Of a stretch of 7,510 bases of DNA, positions 4,486 to 7,510 are shown piece after piece. Each line of letters opens with the position of its first letter. Positions within the stretch are counted from its first letter, which is position 1. The DNA is from Holophagaceae bacterium (GTDB taxonomy: Bacteria; Acidobacteriota; Holophagae; Holophagales; Holophagaceae), in assembly GCA_003158505.1 (NCBI GenBank), contig PMJK01000170.1, positions 1,225 to 8,734 on the forward strand, read 5' to 3'. The notes below the pieces were generated by a model. That model worked only from the letters and a program-made list of their open reading frames with translations, was not told the origin of the DNA and did no database searches. The position numbers and the translations under genes were made by a program.

Positions 4486-6164
4486 CCTTCCAGCAGCACC
4501 TTGGCGTGCTCTAGTGCCTCGGCCCGATCCGGTTGGCCCGACAGCAGCCGGGCGAGTTCTCGGTTGCGCCCTTCGCCCTCCACCCAGCCGAGGGCGCTGC
4601 GGGTGCGGCCGCCTTCGGTCTCCTTGCGCAGGGTGCCGTGCCGGTCCGCCCGGGCGGCTACCTGGGCGAGGTGGGTGACGGCCAACACCTGATGGGCTTT
4701 CCCGAGTTCGGCCACGGCCTGCCCCACCGCCAGGGCCGCCTCCCCACCCAGGCCCGCGTCGACCTCATCCAACACCAGAGTAAGGCCATCGCGCACTCCT
4801 GAACCCAGGACCAGGCCTGCGCCCACGAGGGCCAGCATGAGACGGCTCAGTTCACCACCGGAGGCGATCTTGGCCAGGGGGCGGAAGCCCTCGCCGGGGT
4901 TCGGCTCGATCCAGATCGCGAGGGCCGAGAAACCCTGGGCGGTGACCCGCACGGGTCGGCCGCTCTGCTGGACCGGACTGCCGGACTCCTCCGCCAGGGA
5001 AAGCCGCAGCTGGATCCGGGCTCCCTTCATGCCCAGCCGACCCAAACGATTCTGTACCTCAGATTCCAGCTTCGGGATGGCCGCGGAGCGCAGCCCATGG
5101 AGGGCTTCCGCAGCCGCTCGGTAGCATTCCGCAGCCTTCGCCAGGGCGGCCTCCAGCTCCTTCAAGGGAGCATTCCCCGCCAGCAGAGAGCGCTGCTCAT
5201 CCTTCAGGGCCTGCCTCCTTACGGGAAGCTCCTCGGGCTCGCAGCGGTGGCGCCGCGCCAGCCGCTCATACAGAGCCAATCGCGCCTCCATGGCCTCGAT
5301 GCGGTCAGCGCCGGCAGCCCCCCAGCGGAGGGCCTGGTCCTGGGCCAGGGCGAGCAGGTCCTCCAGTTCCAGGGATGCTGAACGCAGGCGATCCTGCTCG
5401 GTGGCGGCGTCCGGCCAATGGGCCACGGCGCGCATCAGGGCCTTGTGGGCCATCTCCACCTTGGGAAGCCCCTCGTTCAGGGCCTCGGCCGCCTCGCGGA
5501 AGGCTTCTTCAAGGTGCACCGCGTGGCGGAGGGGCTCCCGGTCGGCCTTGAGCTGGCCCCACTCGCCGGGCCGCGGAGCCAGCTTGTCCAGGTCCGCCAG
5601 GGCCTCGGCCAGTTGCTCCAGACGCTGTTCCCGCTCGGCCTCATTGCGGCGCCGGGCTTTCAGGGCGTCGCTCGCCTCCCGCACTGCGACTGCTTCAGGC
5701 TCCAGGCGGGGCTCGAGGCCCAGGACCTCATCGGTGAGGGCCAAATGCCGGTCCTCGCCCAGGAGCGACTGGTGGTCGTGCTGGCTGGTGAGACGCATCC
5801 AGAAGCGGCCCGCCTCCCGGAGATCCGCCAGGGCGCAAGAGGCGCCATTGATCCAGGCGCGACTGCGACCCTGGCCGACCTCACGGCGCAGGACCACGGG
5901 TTGTTCTTCGGGTAGCCCCCGCTCCTGGAGGAAGGCCTGCCAGGCCTCGAAGCGGCCTTCCACCACGGCTTCCACCGTGGCCCGTTCGGCGCCATGGCGC
6001 ACCAGCTCTGAATCCCCGCGGGCGCCCACCAGCAGCGAAAGCGCATCCACCAGGAGGGACTTGCCCGCCCCGGTCTCACCCGTGAGCACCGTGAAGCCCG
6101 GCCCCCAGTCCAGGGACAGGTCCTCCACCAGGGCCAGATTCTGAATCCTCAAGGACGAAAGCAT
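4482..6164 (-). CDS. recN: DNA repair protein RecN
   Basis: A 560-residue SMC-like ATPase acting in recombinational repair of double-strand breaks; length matches the family (about 550-560). It starts MLSSLRIQNLALVEDL, typical RecN. Walker A is GETGAGKS (29-36). A long Glu/Ala/Leu/Arg-rich region, about 150-375, forms the coiled coil. The ABC signature SGGELSR lies at about 435-441, and Walker B with catalytic Glu is LVLDEVDAGLGG (D466, E467), followed by the H-loop region VLAVTHLAQVAARAD. All ATPase elements are intact. Start: ATG at 6164, with only a weak AGG upstream. It is divergent from the PLP enzyme gene (70-nt gap) and convergent with der, sharing CTAA at 4482-4485 (TAG for recN, TAA for der). 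A TAGACT hexamer just upstream of the start is a possible -10, but I see no -35. A LexA-type box was not recognised. Confidence 0.97.
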   Translation of the reverse strand: MLSSLRIQNLALVEDLSLDWGPGFTVLTGETGAGKSLLVDALSLLVGARGDSELVRHGAERATVEAVVEGRFEAWQAFLQERGLPEEQPVVLRREVGQGRSRAWINGASCALADLREAGRFWMRLTSQHDHQSLLGEDRHLALTDEVLGLEPRLEPEAVAVREASDALKARRRNEAEREQRLEQLAEALADLDKLAPRPGEWGQLKADREPLRHAVHLEEAFREAAEALNEGLPKVEMAHKALMRAVAHWPDAATEQDRLRSASLELEDLLALAQDQALRWGAAGADRIEAMEARLALYERLARRHRCEPEELPVRRQALKDEQRSLLAGNAPLKELEAALAKAAECYRAAAEALHGLRSAAIPKLESEVQNRLGRLGMKGARIQLRLSLAEESGSPVQQSGRPVRVTAQGFSALAIWIEPNPGEGFRPLAKIASGGELSRLMLALVGAGLVLGSGVRDGLTLVLDEVDAGLGGEAALAVGQAVAELGKAHQVLAVTHLAQVAARADRHGTLRKETEGGRTRSALGWVEGEGRNRELARLLSGQPDRAEALEHAKVLLEG

Positions 6165-6192
6165 CTGCCTAGTCTAGCCCGGGGGGGACGGG

Positions 6193-6207
6193 TGACGAGG
6201 CTCGTCA
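6193..6207. promoter_or_regulatory. Perfect palindrome in the recN/PLP-enzyme divergent region
   Basis: TGACGAG-G-CTCGTCA, 7-bp arms with a central G, lying 28 nt upstream of the PLP enzyme start and 29 nt upstream of recN. Being centrally placed in the 70-nt divergent gap, it could be an operator serving either gene. No family is recognised. It is not a terminator, since no U tract follows. Functional status is inference. Confidence 0.4.
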
Positions 6208-6234
6208 GTCATACTGGCCTCTGGAGGAGGTCCC

Positions 6235-7233
6235 ATGTCCTACCGGAAGCCCTGCGGAAGCGTCATCGAGGCCATCGGCAACACGCCCCTGGTCCGGCTC
6301 CGCCGCGTCGTCGAGAATCTGCCGGTGGAGGTCTTCGCCAAGCTGGAATTCATGAATCCCATGGGCAGCAGCAAGGATCGCATCTCGAAGTACATGATCG
6401 AAGCGGCGGAACGCGATGGCCGCCTGAAGCCGGGCGACCTCATCATCGAGAACTCCTCGGGCAACACGGCCATGGGACTCGCCCTCATGGCCATCCAGAA
6501 GGGCTACCGGATCAAAGTCGTCGTGCGGGACACCATCTCCCAGGAGAAGCTGAACCAGCTGCTGGCCCTGGGCGCAGAGGTGCACAAGGCGGACACCAGC
6601 CTACCCCCCGAGCATCCGGACAGCTACAACAACATCACGCCGCGCCTGGCCCGGGAGACGCCGAACAGCTACTTCCCTGACCAGCATGGCAATCCCGAGA
6701 ACAACGCCGCGCACTACCACGGCACGGGCCCCGAGATCTGGGAGCAAATGGAGGGCCGCATCGACTATCTCGTGGCGGGTGCGGGTACTGGCGGAACCAT
6801 TGGCGGCGTGGGGCGCTACCTGAAGGAGAAGGACCCAAAGATCCAGGTCGTGGCTGTGGATCCCGTGGGTTCGGTATTCTCCGACCACTTCCACGGCAAG
6901 AAGGATCTGAAGGCAGGGCCCTATTGCCTCGAGGGACTGGGGGACGAATTTCTCATCCCCACCATGGACTTCGGTGTCCTGGACGACATGCTCCAGGTGA
7001 CCGACCGGCAGGCCTTCCACCATGCCCGCCGGCTCGTCAAGGAAGAGGGCATTCTCGGCGGAGGGTCCAGTGGTGCCGCCCTCTGGGCCGTGCTGCAGGT
7101 CGCGAAGAAGCTGCCGCCCAGGGACCGCCCGGCCCGGATCGTGACCGTGTTCCCGGATGGCGCGGGCCGCTACCTCAGCAGCATCTTCAACGATGCGTGG
7201 CTGGCCGAGCGGGGACTGCTGGAGGAGGAATGA
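6235..7233 (+). CDS. PLP-dependent cystathionine beta-synthase / cysteine synthase family enzyme
   Basis: A 332-residue fold-type II PLP enzyme. Family members join serine, O-acetylserine or phosphoserine with homocysteine or sulfide, giving cystathionine or cysteine. Seen: IGNTPLVRL (14-22), the PLP lysine K47 in MGSSKDRIS, ENSSGNTAMG (72-80), the phosphate loop AGTGGT (183-188), VDPVGS, GGGSSGAA, and PDGAGRYLS (307-315). The segments AERDGRLKPGD, PNSYFPDQHGNP and the C-terminal FNDAWLAERGLL resemble CBS more than CysK. It lacks the C-terminal regulatory CBS domain pair and the heme-binding N-terminus of animal CBS. Oddities: the usual GGSVKDR is MGSSKDR, and the position often held by Ser in PDS is Gly (309). 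Start ATG at 6235 with strong AGGAGG at 6225-6230. Its stop overlaps the next start (ATGA). The exact substrate cannot be decided from sequence; cysteine synthase remains possible. Confidence 0.9.
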   Translation: MSYRKPCGSVIEAIGNTPLVRLRRVVENLPVEVFAKLEFMNPMGSSKDRISKYMIEAAERDGRLKPGDLIIENSSGNTAMGLALMAIQKGYRIKVVVRDTISQEKLNQLLALGAEVHKADTSLPPEHPDSYNNITPRLARETPNSYFPDQHGNPENNAAHYHGTGPEIWEQMEGRIDYLVAGAGTGGTIGGVGRYLKEKDPKIQVVAVDPVGSVFSDHFHGKKDLKAGPYCLEGLGDEFLIPTMDFGVLDDMLQVTDRQAFHHARRLVKEEGILGGGSSGAALWAVLQVAKKLPPRDRPARIVTVFPDGAGRYLSSIFNDAWLAERGLLEEE

Positions 7234-7510
7234 GCTTTTCCGGCACCTACGTCGAGGCCGTCCGCCAGGCGCTCTTCGACGCCATGGAGGCGGACCCCCG
7301 CGTCTGCTGCCTGGGCGAGGATGTCGGCGCCTACGGTGGCGCCTTCCGGGCCACGGAGGGCCTGCAAGAGCGCTTCGGTCCCGACCGCGTGATCGACACG
7401 CCCATCGCGGAGCAGGCCATCGCGGGCGCGGCCATCGGCGCGGCCCTCATGGGCCAGCGACCCGTGGCGGAATTCCAGTTCATGGACTTCGCGCTGCTGG
7501 CCTCGGACCT
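7230..7510 (+). CDS. 2-oxoacid dehydrogenase E1 component, beta subunit (partial, 3' end outside window)
   Basis: The first 93 residues of an E1 beta subunit (pyruvate, branched-chain 2-oxoacid or acetoin dehydrogenase type), which with E1 alpha carries out thiamine-diphosphate-dependent decarboxylation. Seen: TYVEAVRQALFDAMEADPRV (6-25), GEDVGAYGGAF (29-39), then RVIDTPIAEQAIAGAAIGAA (53-72), with E61 in the position of the Glu that activates ThDP in the family, and GQRPVAEFQFMDF. Start: ATG at 7230 overlaps the TGA of the PLP enzyme (ATGA), with GGAGGAGG at 7221-7228. Translational coupling with the PLP enzyme is likely. E1 alpha is not immediately upstream, as is usual, so it lies elsewhere or downstream, or the gene encodes a fused or rearranged form. 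The substrate class cannot be resolved from this fragment. Confidence 0.93.
   Translation, partial: MSFSGTYVEAVRQALFDAMEADPRVCCLGEDVGAYGGAFRATEGLQERFGPDRVIDTPIAEQAIAGAAIGAALMGQRPVAEFQFMDFALLASD

Noticed and set aside
5290..6144. 284-codon plus-strand open frame
   Set aside because: Shadow of recN: Ser/Arg/Ala-rich translation typical of GC-rich antisense frames, while recN motifs on the other strand are complete.
6165..6187. Run of seven G's beside the recN start as a regulatory tract
   Set aside because: In such GC-rich DNA a short G run is unremarkable and I see no matching partner or motif.

Overview
The window is GC-rich (I judge well over 60%, not computed), gene-dense bacterial chromosome with mostly housekeeping content. 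The strong G/C third-codon preference, the split F0 b-type subunits, the b subunit with a signal peptide and His-rich linker, and the Der, RecN and CBS-type sequences would fit a Gram-negative such as Acidobacteriota class Holophagae (Geothrix/Holophaga-like). That assignment is a guess from sequence style. There is no prophage, insertion sequence, CRISPR array or plasmid gene, and the window is mainly core genome with one small regulatory cassette.

Layout. (1) 1-913, minus strand: start of an F-type ATP synthase operon, with two b-type stator subunits 2 nt apart; the one nearer the window edge runs off it. Subunits a and c are not upstream. (2) 914-1106: divergent control region between the atp operon and the tRNA genes, with back-to-back promoter-like elements. 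(3) 1107-1324, plus: tRNA-Val(UAC), tRNA-Asp(GUC) and a strong intrinsic terminator. The tRNA-Asp 3' end is repeated in inverted orientation just beyond the terminator. (4) 1325-1549: no convincing gene, some small palindromes. (5) 1550-2396, plus: SRPBCC (AHSA1-type) protein and overlapping ArsR-family repressor, preceded by two matching 20-bp inverted repeats 40 bp apart that look like operators. (6) 2399-2805, minus: exported NTF2/SnoaL-like protein, interrupted by an apparent one-base frameshift. (7) 2905-4485, plus: Der (EngA), the double-GTPase ribosome-assembly factor. (8) 4482-6164, minus: RecN, tail-to-tail with der with interlocked stop codons. (9) 6165-6234: recN/CBS divergent control region with a perfect 15-nt palindrome. 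(10) 6235-7510, plus: a CBS/cysteine synthase-type PLP enzyme overlapping by 4 nt (ATGA) the start of a 2-oxoacid dehydrogenase E1 beta subunit that runs off the window.

How the genes work together. The atp genes form one unit. SRPBCC-ArsR looks like a self-contained autoregulated cassette. The PLP enzyme and E1 beta appear translationally coupled, which hints at a link between sulfur amino acid metabolism and 2-oxoacid oxidation. Der and RecN are neighbours without an evident functional link. I do not see a clear-cut novel system. The most informative points are the twin operators, the inverted tRNA-Asp remnant, the frameshifted NTF2-like gene and the CBS-E1 beta coupling.
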